DNA of 64,000 bases from assembly GCF_014773395.1 (NCBI RefSeq), contig NZ_JACXAF010000014.1:1-64000 (forward strand), given 5' to 3'. This stretch comes from Neiella litorisoli (lineage in GTDB: Bacteria; Pseudomonadota; Gammaproteobacteria; Enterobacterales; Neiellaceae). The position numbers and the translations under genes were made by a program. The first letter of the stretch is position 1. Each line of letters opens with the position of its first letter. The notes beneath the pieces were generated by a model. The model saw only the letters and a list, made by a program, of their open reading frames with translations. It was not told where the DNA came from and ran no database searches. Shown piece by piece: positions 17,238 to 28,214 of this stretch.

Positions 17238-18389
17238 TTAATCGGCATCACGCGGCAAACCGGTGCGAATGGCACGCACGAGGCGGGCTGTTTTCCGTGA
17301 TGGCGCCGGTGGCTGCTGTAGTTGCGCGAGCGCCCAATCAATATGTTCATCGACCAGTTCGCTAACATGCCCGCGTTGTTGCTTGAGTATCGCTAGTGCC
17401 GCTTCGCTGCTCGGGCCGTTACCCAGAGCAATGGCGATATTACGCTGCCAGCGTTCATAACCAATGCGCCGAATCGGCGAGCCAGCGGTGTTATTGAGAA
17501 AAGTGGTTTCATCCCAGCTCATCAAGGTGACTAAGTCATGGTGCTGCCACACTGGCCGATGCTGGTAGTCGGGCTCATCGGTCGGTTCCGCTTGACGATT
17601 CCACGGACAGATCAATTGGCAATCATCACAGCCATAAATACGATTACCGATCAGCGGCCGTAGCTCCTGATCAATAGCGCCATCATGTTCAATGGTGAGA
17701 TAGGAGATGCAGCGATTGGCATCAACCACGTAAGGTTTAACAATGGCGTTGGTGGGGCAGATCTTGAGGCAGGCCACACAGTCGCCACATTGGTTGACTG
17801 CCCGTATTTCATTGACTGGCAGAGGCAGGTTAATCATTAATTCGCCGAGAAAAAACCAACTGCCAGCATCGTTATTGAGTAGTAGTGAGTGCTTGCCAAC
17901 CCAGCCGAGCCCTGCTTTTTCAGCCACTGGGCGTTCGAGCACTGGCGCCGAATCCACAAAAGGGCGGCCATCGCTCGGTTCGCCAAAGTGGTCGCCACAA
18001 TAGTGTTGAATTTTATCGGCCAGTTGCTTGAGGCGTTTGCGCATCACCTTGTGATAATCGCGACCAACGGCATAGCGCGAAATATACGCCTGAGCGGGAT
18101 CATCTAGGTCACTGGCAAAGCGGGCATCATGGGGTAAGTAGTCCATCCGCACGGAAATAATGCTGACCGTATTGGGGTGCAGTAACTCGGGCTGGAAGCG
18201 TAACTCGCCGTTGCGTTCCAAAAAGCTCATGGTGCCGTGGTAACCCGCTTCGAGCCATTGCTCAAAGGCTGGCTTATGATGAGCGAGCTGCAAATCACTA
18301 AAGCCAACATCGGCGAAACCTAGCGATTTACTCCACTGCCTGATAAGGTTGGTCAGTTCACTCAACTCTGTTTCACTCGGTGCCGACAT
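17238..18389 (-). CDS. queG: Epoxyqueuosine reductase QueG
   Basis: A 383-aa cytosolic iron-sulfur, cobalamin-dependent enzyme that reduces epoxyqueuosine to queuosine in tRNA, the last step of queuosine synthesis. Two ferredoxin-like cluster motifs are visible: CGDCVACLKICP, and CDDCQLICP preceded by the outlying Cys of CISYLTIEHDG. The substrate-domain motif PFVDSAPVLERP is present. Length matches the family. It is divergent from nnr, and only six bases separate the two start codons, so each promoter must lie inside the other's coding region. Confidence 0.95.
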   Translation of the reverse strand: MSAPSETELSELTNLIRQWSKSLGFADVGFSDLQLAHHKPAFEQWLEAGYHGTMSFLERNGELRFQPELLHPNTVSIISVRMDYLPHDARFASDLDDPAQAYISRYAVGRDYHKVMRKRLKQLADKIQHYCGDHFGEPSDGRPFVDSAPVLERPVAEKAGLGWVGKHSLLLNNDAGSWFFLGELMINLPLPVNEIRAVNQCGDCVACLKICPTNAIVKPYVVDANRCISYLTIEHDGAIDQELRPLIGNRIYGCDDCQLICPWNRQAEPTDEPDYQHRPVWQHHDLVTLMSWDETTFLNNTAGSPIRRIGYERWQRNIAIALGNGPSSEAALAILKQQRGHVSELVDEHIDWALAQLQQPPAPSRKTARLVRAIRTGLPRDAD

Positions 18390-18395
18390 AAGCTC

Positions 18396-19907
18396 ATGAC
18401 TGAATTTGACGTTTCTCCGGCGAGTTTACCATATAAGCTCTATACGCCCGAACAAGTCCGCAAATACGAACCCGTGGCAGCACAAATGGCTGGCGCGACC
18501 CTCGCTGCGCTCATGGAGCGTGCAGGCGAAGCGTGCTTTAACGCCATTAAGCGGCGCTGGCTCAATAAACAACGATTACTGATCTTGTGTGGCCGCGGTA
18601 ATAATGGTGGCGACGGTTACGTGGTGGCCCGCTTGGCGCGTCAGCATAGTTTTGGGGTGCAGCTGATTCAGGTCGGCGATCCGGCGACCTTGACTGGCGA
18701 GGCGGCGCAAGCTCGGGATAAATGGCTGCAAAGCGGTGGTCAAATCTTGCCGTTTGATGAAGCCAACCTCGAACAAGCCGACATTATTGTCGATGCGCTG
18801 TTGGGCACCGGCCTCAATCGTCCGGTAGAAGCGCCGTTCGACTACATGATTGAAGTCATTAATCAGCTTGGTAAACCGGTATGCGCGGTTGATATTCCTT
18901 CTGGCTTATGTGGCACAACCGGCAAGGTGTTGGGTTCGGCGGTTAAAGCTGAAATGACGGTGTCATTTGTTGCCCGCAAGCAGGGCATGTATACCGGTCG
19001 AGCGCCTGATTTTGTTGGTGATATCGAATTTGATGAGCTAGGAATTCGGCAAGCTTTTCAGGCCCAAATTGATAGTCACGTCGAGCAAGTTCGCTACGCC
19101 AACTTCAAGCACTTTTTGCGTGCTCGCCAACGCACGTATCACAAAGGGATGTGCGGCAAGGTATACGTGGTGGGTGGTGATTTAGGTATGCCCGGAGCCA
19201 TTCGTCTGGCGGCTGAAGCCTGTCAGCGCGCCGGCGCCGCGATTGTAACGGTGATCAGTCGCCCTGAGCACATTGGGCCGATTTTATCCCATCGCCCAGA
19301 ATTAATTGTCTCTGGTGCCCAAACTGCCAGCCCGACATTGCGCCAAACCATTGCTGATGTCGCCAAAGTGATTGTGGTGGGCCCAGGCATGGGCACTGAA
19401 AATTGGGGACAGTCCATGTTCTCCATGGTGCTCGAAACCGATGTGCCCTTGGTCGTTGATGCCGACGCTTTGAATATTTTGGCCGATAATCCGTCCTATC
19501 GAGATAATTGGATCCTCACTCCTCATCCGGGAGAAGCGGCGCGATTGCTCGATATGACCATCGAAGAGGTTGAACTCGACCGCTTTGCTGCGGCTTCCGC
19601 ATTGCAGAAAAAGTACGGCGGTATTGTCATTCTCAAAGGTGCAGGCACCTTAGTGACCGATGGTCAATACATGCGGGTATGCCGAGTTGGTAACCCAGGT
19701 ATGGCTAGCGGTGGGATGGGCGATATCTTGAGTGGTATCATTGGCAGCTTGCTGGCGCAGGGTATTCCGCCATTTGAAGCGGCCTGTCTGGCGGTTTGTA
19801 TTCATGGTGATGCGGCCGATTTAGCGGCTGAATTTGGCGAGCGCGGCATGCTGGCCAGTGATTTGTATCCACACGTAAGACGATTAGTAAATCCGAGTAA
19901 TGACTGA
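18396..19907 (+). CDS. nnr: Bifunctional NAD(P)H-hydrate epimerase / ADP-dependent dehydratase
   Basis: A 503-aa fusion that repairs hydrated NAD(P)H. The N-terminal epimerase domain (about 1-220) has GRGNNGGDGYVVAR and VDALLGTGL. The C-terminal dehydratase of ribokinase fold (about 235-503) has VVDADALN, LTPHPGEAARL and GNPGMASGGMGD. It opens the conserved run nnr-tsaE-amiB-mutL-miaA-hfq-hflX-hflK-hflC and overlaps tsaE by 8 bp. The first ATG has no obvious Shine-Dalgarno sequence, but the N-terminal match PYKLYTPEQVRKYE supports it. Confidence 0.95.
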   Translation: MTEFDVSPASLPYKLYTPEQVRKYEPVAAQMAGATLAALMERAGEACFNAIKRRWLNKQRLLILCGRGNNGGDGYVVARLARQHSFGVQLIQVGDPATLTGEAAQARDKWLQSGGQILPFDEANLEQADIIVDALLGTGLNRPVEAPFDYMIEVINQLGKPVCAVDIPSGLCGTTGKVLGSAVKAEMTVSFVARKQGMYTGRAPDFVGDIEFDELGIRQAFQAQIDSHVEQVRYANFKHFLRARQRTYHKGMCGKVYVVGGDLGMPGAIRLAAEACQRAGAAIVTVISRPEHIGPILSHRPELIVSGAQTASPTLRQTIADVAKVIVVGPGMGTENWGQSMFSMVLETDVPLVVDADALNILADNPSYRDNWILTPHPGEAARLLDMTIEEVELDRFAAASALQKKYGGIVILKGAGTLVTDGQYMRVCRVGNPGMASGGMGDILSGIIGSLLAQGIPPFEAACLAVCIHGDAADLAAEFGERGMLASDLYPHVRRLVNPSND

Positions 19908-20364
19908 GTTGTTGTATCCGTTGGCTGATGAAGCGGCCACAGAAGCCTTAGGTAAAGCATTAGCCCGTCACCAAGAATTACCTGCAGTGGTGTTTTTACA
20001 TGGTGATCTTGGTGCTGGTAAAACAACCCTGAGCCGCGGTGTAATGCGAGGCTATGGCCATCAAGGGGCGGTTAAAAGTCCCACTTATACCTTGGTTGAA
20101 CCCTATCAATTTGATCGTCATGAGGTTTACCACTTCGATTTGTATCGGCTTGCCGATCCGGAAGAATTGGAATTCATGGGGATCCGCGAATATTTTGATG
20201 GTCATGCACTTTGTCTGATTGAATGGCCAGAATGTGGCCAAGGCATATTGCCTGCGCCTGATCTGGAGATTACATTGAGCTATGAGGGGCAGGGCCGAAT
20301 GGCACGACTGGTAGCTCACAGTGATTTGGCAAAACGCACGCTAGAGGCGTTATCGGCAAACTAA
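19900..20364 (+). CDS. tsaE: tRNA threonylcarbamoyladenosine biosynthesis ATPase TsaE
   Basis: The 154-aa ATPase subunit works with TsaB and TsaD to make t6A at position 37 of ANN-decoding tRNAs. The P-loop is GDLGAGKTT; the family motifs SPTYTLVEPY and FDLYRLADPEE, and the Walker-B-like LCLIEWPE, are present. It overlaps the end of nnr by 8 bp, indicating translational coupling. Confidence 0.96.
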   Translation: MTELLYPLADEAATEALGKALARHQELPAVVFLHGDLGAGKTTLSRGVMRGYGHQGAVKSPTYTLVEPYQFDRHEVYHFDLYRLADPEELEFMGIREYFDGHALCLIEWPECGQGILPAPDLEITLSYEGQGRMARLVAHSDLAKRTLEALSAN

Positions 20365-20369
20365 AAACG

Positions 20370-21713
20370 ATGGTGTTGAGTGTCATGGAGCGCGCAAGGG
20401 GACTAATCAATTTATTGGTCGGCATAGTGATTTTGCTGACTTGCTCGGCTGCGGCCTATGCCAATGACCTCAATGGGGTGCGTGTATGGCCGTCGCCTGA
20501 TTCGACGCGGGTGGTGTTGGATCTCTCCGAACAACCTTCTTACAAGTATTTCAGCCTCACCAATCCGCATCGCTTAGTGGTCGATTTGAAGCAAACGGCT
20601 AACCAAGTCGACCTCAGTAAAATCAAGCTCGACAGCAAGTTAGTCAAGAAAATCCGGACCTCTAAGCCACCAGAAAAAGGCACCCTGCGCTTGGTGTTAG
20701 AGCTCTCCCGTCCGGTCAAACCGGTACTTTTCCCGCTATCGCCAACTAAACCTTATGGCGATCGCTTAGTCATTGATGCGTTTGACACGCGCGAGCCAGC
20801 TAAAGCCATCAATGCCAGTGAAAAAGTCAGTCAGGACCGCGATGTCATTATTGCCATCGACGCCGGTCATGGTGGCGAAGATCCCGGCTCCATTGGTCCC
20901 GGCAAACGGTTTGAGAAGCGTATTACGCTGCAGATTGCGAAGCGGTTAGCCAATTACATCAATCAGCAAAAAGGCATGAAAGCGACCATGGTTCGCACCG
21001 GTGACTACTATGTGAACCTCAATCGACGCTCGGAAATCGCCCGCAAACGGCAAGCTGATTTGCTGATTTCGGTTCACGCCGATGCGTTTACTTCGCCGCA
21101 GCCGCGCGGTGCGTCAGTGTGGGTGCTGTCGCAGGGCCGAGCCAATTCAGAGATTGGTCGTTGGATGGAGCAAACCGAGAAGCATTCTGAACTGCTCGGT
21201 GGTGCTGCCGAGGTCATTGAAAACACCAGCAGTGAAAAATATGTCGCCCGAGCGCTGCTTGATATGTCGATGGACCGCTCCATGGTGGAGAGTCAGGAAG
21301 TGGCCGCCCGCATTGTTAAAGAGATGGGCAAAGTCACCAAATTGCATAAGAAAAAGCCGGTAGCAGCCAGTTTAGCGGTACTCAAATCCCCCGACATTCC
21401 CTCGATTTTGGTGGAAACGGGTTTTATTTCCAACCCGACTGAAGCCAAGTTGTTGTCGACGCCAAGCCATCAAGACAAACTGGCGCTGGCAATATTCCGC
21501 GGCACCCGAGACTACTTTAAACAATACCCGCCCCATGGCTCCTATCTGGCGAGAAATAAGAGTCGTCAGCATGTGGTGCAGCGTGGCGAATCGCTGTCGT
21601 TGATTGCTTCGCGCTACAACACGTCGGTCAGCAAGTTGAAAAAAGAAAACAAGTTAAAGTCTGATGTCGTTCGAATCGGCCAGGTACTTCGTATTCCCGG
21701 CAGCTCATCATGA
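20370..21713 (+). CDS. amiB: N-acetylmuramoyl-L-alanine amidase AmiB
   Basis: A 447-aa periplasmic zinc amidase that splits septal peptidoglycan during daughter-cell separation. Order: signal peptide (…SAAAYA), AMIN domain (about 35-130, localisation), amidase_3 domain (about 160-390) with [16 protein letters not shown] and VETGFISN supplying zinc and catalytic residues, then a C-terminal LysM ([16 protein letters not shown]). Either ATG 20370 or ATG 20385 could be used. The stop overlaps the mutL start by 4 bp (ATGA). Confidence 0.95.
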   Translation: MVLSVMERARGLINLLVGIVILLTCSAAAYANDLNGVRVWPSPDSTRVVLDLSEQPSYKYFSLTNPHRLVVDLKQTANQVDLSKIKLDSKLVKKIRTSKPPEKGTLRLVLELSRPVKPVLFPLSPTKPYGDRLVIDAFDTREPAKAINASEKVSQDRDVIIAIDAGHGGEDPGSIGPGKRFEKRITLQIAKRLANYINQQKGMKATMVRTGDYYVNLNRRSEIARKRQADLLISVHADAFTSPQPRGASVWVLSQGRANSEIGRWMEQTEKHSELLGGAAEVIENTSSEKYVARALLDMSMDRSMVESQEVAARIVKEMGKVTKLHKKKPVAASLAVLKSPDIPSILVETGFISNPTEAKLLSTPSHQDKLALAIFRGTRDYFKQYPPHGSYLARNKSRQHVVQRGESLSLIASRYNTSVSKLKKENKLKSDVVRIGQVLRIPGSSS

Positions 21714-23482
21714 CGATTGAAATCTTACCGCCCCGTCTAGCGAACCAAATCGCGGCGGGTGAAGTGGTGGAAAGGCCCGCTTCGGTTGTCAAAGAGTTAG
21801 TCGAAAACAGTCTTGATGCCGAGGCCACTCATATTGAAGTGCAAGTGGAGCGCGGTGGTCAGAAGAAACTGCTGATCCGCGATAACGGTGGTGGCATCGA
21901 CAAAGACCAGCTGGTCCTCGCTTTGAGCCGTCACGCTACCAGTAAAGTCCATTCGCTTGATGATATTGAATCCATTGCGACGTTGGGCTTTCGCGGCGAA
22001 GCCCTCGCCAGTATCAGCTCAGTGTCGCGGCTGACGTTAACCTCAAAACCTGCAGAGCAAGCCGAAGCCTGGCTTGCCTATGCCGAAGGTCGTGACATGC
22101 AAGTGCAGCTTAGGCCAGCGGCGCATCCGATTGGCACCACGGTTGAAGTGGCCGACTTATTTTTTAACACGCCAGCGCGACGCAAATTTTTACGAGCGGA
22201 TAAAACCGAATTCCATCATATCGATGAATTGATCAAGCGCTTAGCCTTGTCGCGCTTTGATGTTGGTTTTGCGCTCAGCCATAACGGCAAATCCATTCGT
22301 AACCTGCCGCGTTGTCATACCGATGCGGCGAAGCTGAAGCGTTTACAGATGATTTGTGGGGCAGGATTTTGTCGTGAGCTGATTCAGATTGAGCAGGATG
22401 CGGGCACTTTAAAATTGTCTGGTTGGTTGCTCAAGCCGATGGCTTGTCAGGTACAAAATCCATCGCAATACACCTTTATTAATGGCCGGATGATCCGCGA
22501 TAAAGTGGTTACCCACGCCATTAAGCAGGCTTATTCCAATGTCATTGCCGATACCAGTTTGGCCGGTTATGTGCTGTACCTTGATTTACCGTTTGACCAA
22601 GTAGACGTCAATGTTCACCCGACCAAGCATGAAGTGCGTTTTATTGAAACCAGATTGGTACACGACTTTGTGGTGCAGGCGGTTGAACAGGCGTTGCAGC
22701 AAACCCAGCTTAATGTTGATGATGGGCCACACAGTCAGCAAGCTGACGAGTACATTGACCACGACACTGGCGAGATTCTAGCGGCGCCTCCCGCTCAGTC
22801 GACGCCGTCACCGGCACCGCCGAACTATGCCAACAGCCCTCGGCCAAACAAGCCGCATTGGGTCGCTGAGCGCTCACCTTCGAAAACTGCGGTTGATACC
22901 TATCAGGCGCTGATTGCTCCGGTTGCTGCGCCAGCCAATCCATCACCGACGATTGCCGTTGAATCCCAAGCACCACAGGCAGCAGCTGATCACGCTTATG
23001 TTTTGCTGGAGCCGAATTTTGTGTTGCTCTTCGAGCAACAGCAACCTTGGTTGCTTGATCTGCGATTGGCGATCTCAGAGTTGGCACTTACTTTAATACC
23101 ACTGCCGTGGCAGTCGCAGCCTTTGCTGTTGCCTATGGCCGTTTCCATTGCGCCAGAACAACATCAACGCTGGCAAAAGTGCCTAGACTACGCGGCGCAA
23201 TTTGGCATTGAAATCGCGTTGCCTCGCCCCAATAAACTAATCGTCCGTAGTTTGCCGGCGATGCTGCGTCATACTGATTTAGCAAAACAACTTGATGAGT
23301 TGCTACAAACGCTTGAATCCAATGAGCAAACAACAACCGCGGCAAGACTGCTGACGATGGATTTTTCGACATCGCATTGGCAATCACGATTGCCGCAAGT
23401 GCTGTTGTCAGCAACGAAAAATATGTCGGCGCCTTATTGGCGCAAAGTGCCTGCCGATTTGTTGGCAACTTTATTTAACTGA
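21710..23482 (+). CDS. mutL: DNA mismatch repair protein MutL
   Basis: A 590-aa protein that links MutS mismatch recognition to MutH-type or other nicking and to UvrD. The GHKL ATPase motifs are clear: [16 protein letters not shown] and [13 protein letters not shown] proline-rich linker (about 360-410) and a short C-terminal dimerisation domain follow. The endonuclease motif of MutH-less MutL proteins (DQHAxxExxxxE) is not seen, which fits a methyl-directed gammaproteobacterial system. It overlaps amiB by 4 bp. Confidence 0.96.
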   Translation: MTIEILPPRLANQIAAGEVVERPASVVKELVENSLDAEATHIEVQVERGGQKKLLIRDNGGGIDKDQLVLALSRHATSKVHSLDDIESIATLGFRGEALASISSVSRLTLTSKPAEQAEAWLAYAEGRDMQVQLRPAAHPIGTTVEVADLFFNTPARRKFLRADKTEFHHIDELIKRLALSRFDVGFALSHNGKSIRNLPRCHTDAAKLKRLQMICGAGFCRELIQIEQDAGTLKLSGWLLKPMACQVQNPSQYTFINGRMIRDKVVTHAIKQAYSNVIADTSLAGYVLYLDLPFDQVDVNVHPTKHEVRFIETRLVHDFVVQAVEQALQQTQLNVDDGPHSQQADEYIDHDTGEILAAPPAQSTPSPAPPNYANSPRPNKPHWVAERSPSKTAVDTYQALIAPVAAPANPSPTIAVESQAPQAAADHAYVLLEPNFVLLFEQQQPWLLDLRLAISELALTLIPLPWQSQPLLLPMAVSIAPEQHQRWQKCLDYAAQFGIEIALPRPNKLIVRSLPAMLRHTDLAKQLDELLQTLESNEQTTTAARLLTMDFSTSHWQSRLPQVLLSATKNMSAPYWRKVPADLLATLFN

Positions 23483-23492
23483 GTAGAGCAAC

Positions 23493-24437
23493 GTGTCCGA
23501 AGCCGAACGATGGCCATTGGCGATCACTCTGATGGGGCCTACCGCGTCTGGGAAGACCGATTTAGCGATAACCCTAGCAGAGCAATATAACTGCGAGATC
23601 ATCAGCGTCGATTCGGCATTGGTGTATCGCGGTATGGACATTGGTACGGCTAAGCCTACCGCCGCAGAGTTAAGTCGTGCACCGCATCGGCTGATTAACA
23701 TCATCGATCCTGCTCAAGCTTATTCTGCTGCAGACTTTCGCCGAGATGCGTTAGCCCATATGGCTGAGATCACCGCTGCTGGCAAAACGCCTTTGTTGGT
23801 TGGCGGCACCATGCTTTATTTCAAAGCATTGCTTGACGGGCTGTCATCGTTGCCGAGTGCCGATCAGCAGATACGTCAGCAAATTGCAGCGGAAGCAGAG
23901 CAACAGGGTTGGGAAGCGTTACATCAGCAATTGGCGCAGTTCGACCCAGTTGCGGCGCAGCGGATTCACCCGAATGATCCGCAACGGTTAAGTCGGGCCA
24001 TCGAAGTGTTTCGAATCTCAGGCAAGTCATTGACCGAGCTGCAAGCGAAACAAGAACAAAGTAAAGCGCCGTATCGCTTTATACAATTTGCTATTGCCCC
24101 TGCAGATCGCGCAGTATTGCACGAGCGGATTGCGCTTCGTTTTGAGCAAATGCTGGCCGCAGGCTTTGAGGCAGAAGTTCAGCAATTATTTGAACGACAA
24201 GATTTAAATCCGGAACTCCCATCTATTCGGAGTGTCGGATATAGGCAGATGTGGTCCTATCTGGCGGGTGAAATCGACTATGATGAAATGGTCTATCGAG
24301 GCATTGTTGCAACCCGCCAGTTAGCCAAGCGTCAGATGACTTGGCTACGGGGTTGGCCAGAAGTGAACTGGCTCGATACACATTCAGCAACGAATTTGCA
24401 GCAAGTTATTGCATTAACAGGGCTTCGCCAGTCCTGA
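23493..24437 (+). CDS. miaA: tRNA dimethylallyltransferase MiaA
   Basis: A 314-aa enzyme that transfers the dimethylallyl group to A37 of UNN-decoding tRNAs. The P-loop GPTASGKTD, the substrate motif [18 protein letters not shown] and the C-terminal VGYRQMW plus [13 protein letters not shown] are all present. The start is a GTG ten bases after the mutL stop, preceded by AGTAGAGCAAC; no upstream ATG in frame fits. Confidence 0.95.
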   Translation: MSEAERWPLAITLMGPTASGKTDLAITLAEQYNCEIISVDSALVYRGMDIGTAKPTAAELSRAPHRLINIIDPAQAYSAADFRRDALAHMAEITAAGKTPLLVGGTMLYFKALLDGLSSLPSADQQIRQQIAAEAEQQGWEALHQQLAQFDPVAAQRIHPNDPQRLSRAIEVFRISGKSLTELQAKQEQSKAPYRFIQFAIAPADRAVLHERIALRFEQMLAAGFEAEVQQLFERQDLNPELPSIRSVGYRQMWSYLAGEIDYDEMVYRGIVATRQLAKRQMTWLRGWPEVNWLDTHSATNLQQVIALTGLRQS

Positions 24438-24517
24438 TGATGTGAGTTATACTTGCCGCACTTAGAAAATGTTTAAACGATCTAATTACAAAATTTTAAT
24501 AAAAAGGAACTATTTCC

Positions 24518-24784
24518 ATGGCTAAAGGGCAATCTTTACAAGACCCGTTTTTGAATGCGCTGCGCAGAGAGCGTATTCCTGTTTCAATTTATTTGGTAAA
24601 TGGCATCAAACTTCAGGGCCAAGTTGAATCTTTTGACCAGTTTGTCATTCTGCTAAAAAACACTGTCAACCAAATGGTTTATAAGCACGCGATTTCAACC
24701 GTGGTGCCAGCTCGTCCAGTGCAGCATGTGACTCAACAGCACTCAGGACCAGGTAAATCTGATTCTGACAGTGGTGCTGAATAA
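24518..24784 (+). CDS. hfq: RNA chaperone Hfq
   Basis: An 88-aa Sm-like protein that pairs small RNAs with mRNAs as a hexamer. Sm1 (about 10-50) and Sm2 with [14 protein letters not shown] (the KH motif of the U-rich binding face) are intact. The tail is short and Ser/Asp-rich. An 80-bp AT-rich gap follows miaA; GTTATACT near 24446 could be part of a local promoter. Confidence 0.97.
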   Translation: MAKGQSLQDPFLNALRRERIPVSIYLVNGIKLQGQVESFDQFVILLKNTVNQMVYKHAISTVVPARPVQHVTQQHSGPGKSDSDSGAE

Positions 24785-24810
24785 TCGCGTGATGCGAAGG
24801 AGTCGATTGG

Positions 24811-26100
24811 TTGTTTGATCGTTATCAAGCCGGTGAGCAGGCTGTATTAGTTCACATTGACTTCTCGGATGAACACGAGCGCGAGGATTTGCGCGAACTG
24901 GAAATGTTGGTTGAATCGGCTGGTGTCGAGGTAAAAGGGGTGGTGCGCGGTTCCCGCAAGGCGCCACACCCAAAATATTTTGTCGGCGGTGGTAAAGCCG
25001 AGGAAATTGCTCAGGCCGTTAAGCTGTATGAAGCCAACATCATCATTTTCAATCACGCCTTATCGCCAGCTCAAGAGCGTAATCTGGAAAAACTATGCGA
25101 GTGTAGAGTGTTGCCCCGCACTGGTTTGATTCTGGATATTTTTGCTCAGCGGGCTCGGACCCACGAAGGTAAATTGCAAGTCGAGCTTGCGCAACTCCGC
25201 CACCTTTCGACCCGCTTGGTTCGGGGCTGGACTCACCTTGAGCGCCAAAAAGGTGGTATTGGTATGCGCGGCCCGGGTGAAACCCAGTTGGAAACGGACC
25301 GCCGGTTAATCCGCGGACGCATTGACCACATTCTTAAGCGGTTGGATAAAGTCGCCAAGCAGCGCGAACAGGGGCGTCGTTCCCGTAAACGTGCTGAGGT
25401 ACCAACGGTCTCGTTAGTCGGTTATACCAATGCCGGTAAATCTACTTTATTTAATCGCGTGACCGAAGCTGGCGTGTACGCTGCCGATCAGCTATTTGCG
25501 ACACTTGATCCGACCTTGCGGAAAATCGAAGTTGCCGATGTCGGACCAACAATTTTAGCCGATACCGTGGGCTTTATTCGTCATTTGCCTCATGACCTTG
25601 TGGCAGCCTTTAAAGCGACGCTGCAAGAAACCCAAGAAGCGGATTTGCTGCTTCATGTCTATGATGGCGCTGATGACCGCTTTGCCGACAATATTGATCA
25701 GGTCAATATCGTGTTAGATGAGATCGATGCGGGCGAAGTGCCCGTACTTATGATCTGTAACAAAATTGATTTGCTCGAAGGCGCCGTCCCGCGTATTGAT
25801 CGGGATGAAAACGGCTTGCCGTGGCGGGTTTGGGTTTCGGCCCAGCAAGGCTTGGGCATGGACTTGCTGTTCCAAGCATTGCAAGAACGGCTTGGCCGGA
25901 CCATGGTTGAATTTACCTTGCGTATTCCACCTGCTCAGGGCAAGTTGCGGGGTATGCTCTATCAACGCCATGTCGTGCAAAAAGAGCAGTATACCGAGCA
26001 AGGCGAATCGGAATTGCTGATTCGCATGCCGAAAAATGATTGGCGGGCATTAGTCAAACGTGACTGCCCGCAAGCGGAAGATTACATTATTTCTGAATAA
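24811..26100 (+). CDS. hflX: Ribosome-splitting GTPase HflX
   Basis: A 429-aa TRAFAC GTPase that binds the large subunit and rescues or dissociates stalled or heat-damaged ribosomes. The N-terminal HflX domain contains GGIGMRGPGETQLE, followed by G1 GYTNAGKST, G3 DTVGF and G4 NKID. The start is TTG, with AAGGAG nine bases upstream; the N-terminus MFDRYQAGEQAVLVH matches other HflX proteins. Confidence 0.96.
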   Translation: MFDRYQAGEQAVLVHIDFSDEHEREDLRELEMLVESAGVEVKGVVRGSRKAPHPKYFVGGGKAEEIAQAVKLYEANIIIFNHALSPAQERNLEKLCECRVLPRTGLILDIFAQRARTHEGKLQVELAQLRHLSTRLVRGWTHLERQKGGIGMRGPGETQLETDRRLIRGRIDHILKRLDKVAKQREQGRRSRKRAEVPTVSLVGYTNAGKSTLFNRVTEAGVYAADQLFATLDPTLRKIEVADVGPTILADTVGFIRHLPHDLVAAFKATLQETQEADLLLHVYDGADDRFADNIDQVNIVLDEIDAGEVPVLMICNKIDLLEGAVPRIDRDENGLPWRVWVSAQQGLGMDLLFQALQERLGRTMVEFTLRIPPAQGKLRGMLYQRHVVQKEQYTEQGESELLIRMPKNDWRALVKRDCPQAEDYIISE

Positions 26101-26140
26101 CCCTTGGATCTGGAAATGTCGGAGAGACATTAATATAACT

Positions 26141-27319
26141 ATGAAAAAATCCATGATGGCCTGGCACGAACCGGGCGGTAAAAAACCGAATGACCCCTGG
26201 AAGGGGAAACAATCGGGAAATCAGGGGCCACCAGATTTAGACGAGGTGCTCAGCAACTTGTCGAAAAAGTTGGGTGGCAAGTTTGGCGGCGGTCGCCGTG
26301 GCGGCGGCAATGATTCCGAAGTGATGAAGTTTGGTGGCGGTCTTGCCGTCATTATCGCGCTATTAGTGTGGGGCTTTAGCGGCCTTTACACCGTTCGCGA
26401 AGCAGAATTAGGCGTTAAGCTGCGCTTCGGTGAATTTGCCGAGAATGTCCAGCCTGGCCTGCACTGGAAACCAACCTTCATTGATGAAGTGACGCCAGTT
26501 GATGTGCGCTCGGTTAGCTCAATGCCAACCAGCGGCTTTATGCTGACCAAAGACGAAAACGTGGTTCGCATTGAAATGGACGTTCAGTATCGGATTAGCG
26601 ACCCATTCCTCTACCTATATAGCGTGATGAACCCTGAAGACACGCTGCTTCAGGCGATGGATAGCGCGCTGCGCTATGTGGTTGGCCACAATACCATGGA
26701 CAACGTGTTGACCAGTGGTCGGGAACAAGTTCGTGCCGAGACTTGGGAAGAGCTATCGAACATTATCGAGCCGTATCAAACCGGCTTGGAAATCATCGAC
26801 CTCAACGTGCAGCTAGCACGCCCGCCGGAAGAAGTGAAAGACGCATTTGACGATGCCATTGCGGCGCAAGAGGATGAAGAGCGCTTCGTCCGTGAAGCCG
26901 AAGCATATGCGCGTGAAGTTGAGCCGCAAGCTCGTGGTCGGGTGAAGCGTATTCTTGAAGACGCGAACGCCTACAAGCAAAAGAAAGTGTTGGATGCACA
27001 GGGTGATGTAGCCCGCTTCAACCAAATTTTGCCTGAGTATAAAGCGCAGCCAGAAGTCACTCGCAAGCGCTTATACCTAGAAACAATCGAAGAGGTTTAT
27101 GGCAACAGCAACAAAGTATTGGTTGATGTCGAAAGCGGCAACAACTTGATGTACTTGCCGTTAGACCGGATGACCAAAGGTGTTCCGCAAACCTCGACTG
27201 GCAACTCGTTTATTGAGCCAAGCTCTCATTCGAACCAGCGTAGCCCTGTTGGCGTTGGCTCGAGCCCAAATAGTTCACGTGAGCGTTCTGATCGTTTTAG
27301 CTCTGGAGGGAGAAACTAA
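26141..27319 (+). CDS. hflK: FtsH modulator subunit HflK
   Basis: A 392-aa SPFH-family inner-membrane protein that, with HflC, forms the periplasmic cage regulating the FtsH protease. A Gly-rich N-terminal cytosolic tail (GPPDLDEVLSNLSKKLGGKFGG), one transmembrane helix (VIIALLVWGFSGLYTV), the SPFH domain and a helical region are visible. I start it at ATG 26141; ATG 26153 or 26156 (nearer MAWHEPG as in E. coli HflK) are alternatives. A longer open frame overlaps hflX and is not conserved. Confidence 0.94.
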   Translation: MKKSMMAWHEPGGKKPNDPWKGKQSGNQGPPDLDEVLSNLSKKLGGKFGGGRRGGGNDSEVMKFGGGLAVIIALLVWGFSGLYTVREAELGVKLRFGEFAENVQPGLHWKPTFIDEVTPVDVRSVSSMPTSGFMLTKDENVVRIEMDVQYRISDPFLYLYSVMNPEDTLLQAMDSALRYVVGHNTMDNVLTSGREQVRAETWEELSNIIEPYQTGLEIIDLNVQLARPPEEVKDAFDDAIAAQEDEERFVREAEAYAREVEPQARGRVKRILEDANAYKQKKVLDAQGDVARFNQILPEYKAQPEVTRKRLYLETIEEVYGNSNKVLVDVESGNNLMYLPLDRMTKGVPQTSTGNSFIEPSSHSNQRSPVGVGSSPNSSRERSDRFSSGGRN

Positions 27320-28201
27320 ATGAGACCTATATTACTGGTTGCATTAGCAGCATTAATTTTGGCCGGTTTCTCGTCTCTGTTTGTGGTCGAAGAAGGCGAG
27401 CGCGCCATTACCATTCGATTCGGTAAAGTTCAGCGTATTGATGGCACCGGGGATACCGTTGTTCACGAACCTGGCTTGCACGTTAAGTTTCCGTTCATCG
27501 ATACGGTTCGTTTTCTCGACGCCCGTACCCAAACGCTTGATGACCGTGCCGACCGTTTTGTTACCTCTGAGAAAAAAGATCTGATTGTTGATTCTTATGT
27601 GAAGTGGCGGATCAGTGATTTTTCGAAGTTTTATTTGTCGACTCGTGGTGATTTCTTCCGCGCCGAATCGCTGCTCAAGCGCCGTATTAGTAACGGCCTG
27701 CGCACCGAGTTTGGTAGTCGCACTATCCGTGAAATTGTTTCTGGTACGCGTAGTGAGTTGATGGAAAGCGCGCTGGCTCAGGTTGCCGAAGGTGCCCGTG
27801 AATTGGGTATTGAAGTGATCGATGTGCGGGTTAAGCAAATCAACCTGCCATCGGAAGTCAGTAACTCGATTTTCCAGCGGATGCGCGCTGAGCGTACTGC
27901 GGTTGCTAGAGAGCACCGCTCACAAGGTCGCGAGAAAGCAGAAGCGATTCGCGCCGATGTTGATGCGCGAGTGACGGTGATGCTGGCAGATGCCGACCGC
28001 CGAGCTTTAGAGTTACGAGGCGCTGGTGATGCCGAAGCGGCAGCCATATACGCCGAATCGTACGGTCAAGACCCTGAGTTCTATGCATTCTTCCGCAGCT
28101 TGCAGGCGTATCAGAAGAGCTTCGGCCAAGGCGGCGACATGATGGTGATTGAGCCAGATAGTGAATTCTTCAAATACATGAAGGACCCGACGGGTAAGTA
28201 G
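27320..28201 (+). CDS. hflC: FtsH modulator subunit HflC
   Basis: A 293-aa SPFH partner of HflK. It has an N-terminal signal-anchor (ILLVALAALILAGFSSLFVV), the SPFH core with ERAITIRFGKVQRI, and a helical C-terminal part (YGQDPEFYAFFRSLQAYQ). The start codon follows the hflK stop directly with a strong GGAGGG Shine-Dalgarno sequence. It is the last gene of the run. Confidence 0.95.
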   Translation: MRPILLVALAALILAGFSSLFVVEEGERAITIRFGKVQRIDGTGDTVVHEPGLHVKFPFIDTVRFLDARTQTLDDRADRFVTSEKKDLIVDSYVKWRISDFSKFYLSTRGDFFRAESLLKRRISNGLRTEFGSRTIREIVSGTRSELMESALAQVAEGARELGIEVIDVRVKQINLPSEVSNSIFQRMRAERTAVAREHRSQGREKAEAIRADVDARVTVMLADADRRALELRGAGDAEAAAIYAESYGQDPEFYAFFRSLQAYQKSFGQGGDMMVIEPDSEFFKYMKDPTGK

Positions 28202-28214
28202 CCAATACGCCAAC

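Noticed and set aside
26060-26140. Extended N-terminus for HflK, and similar extensions for GrxA, S14, the S9 peptidase and the GntR protein
   Set aside because: The extra residues overlap neighbours or lack signals and similarity; conserved N-termini and Shine-Dalgarno sites support the later starts.
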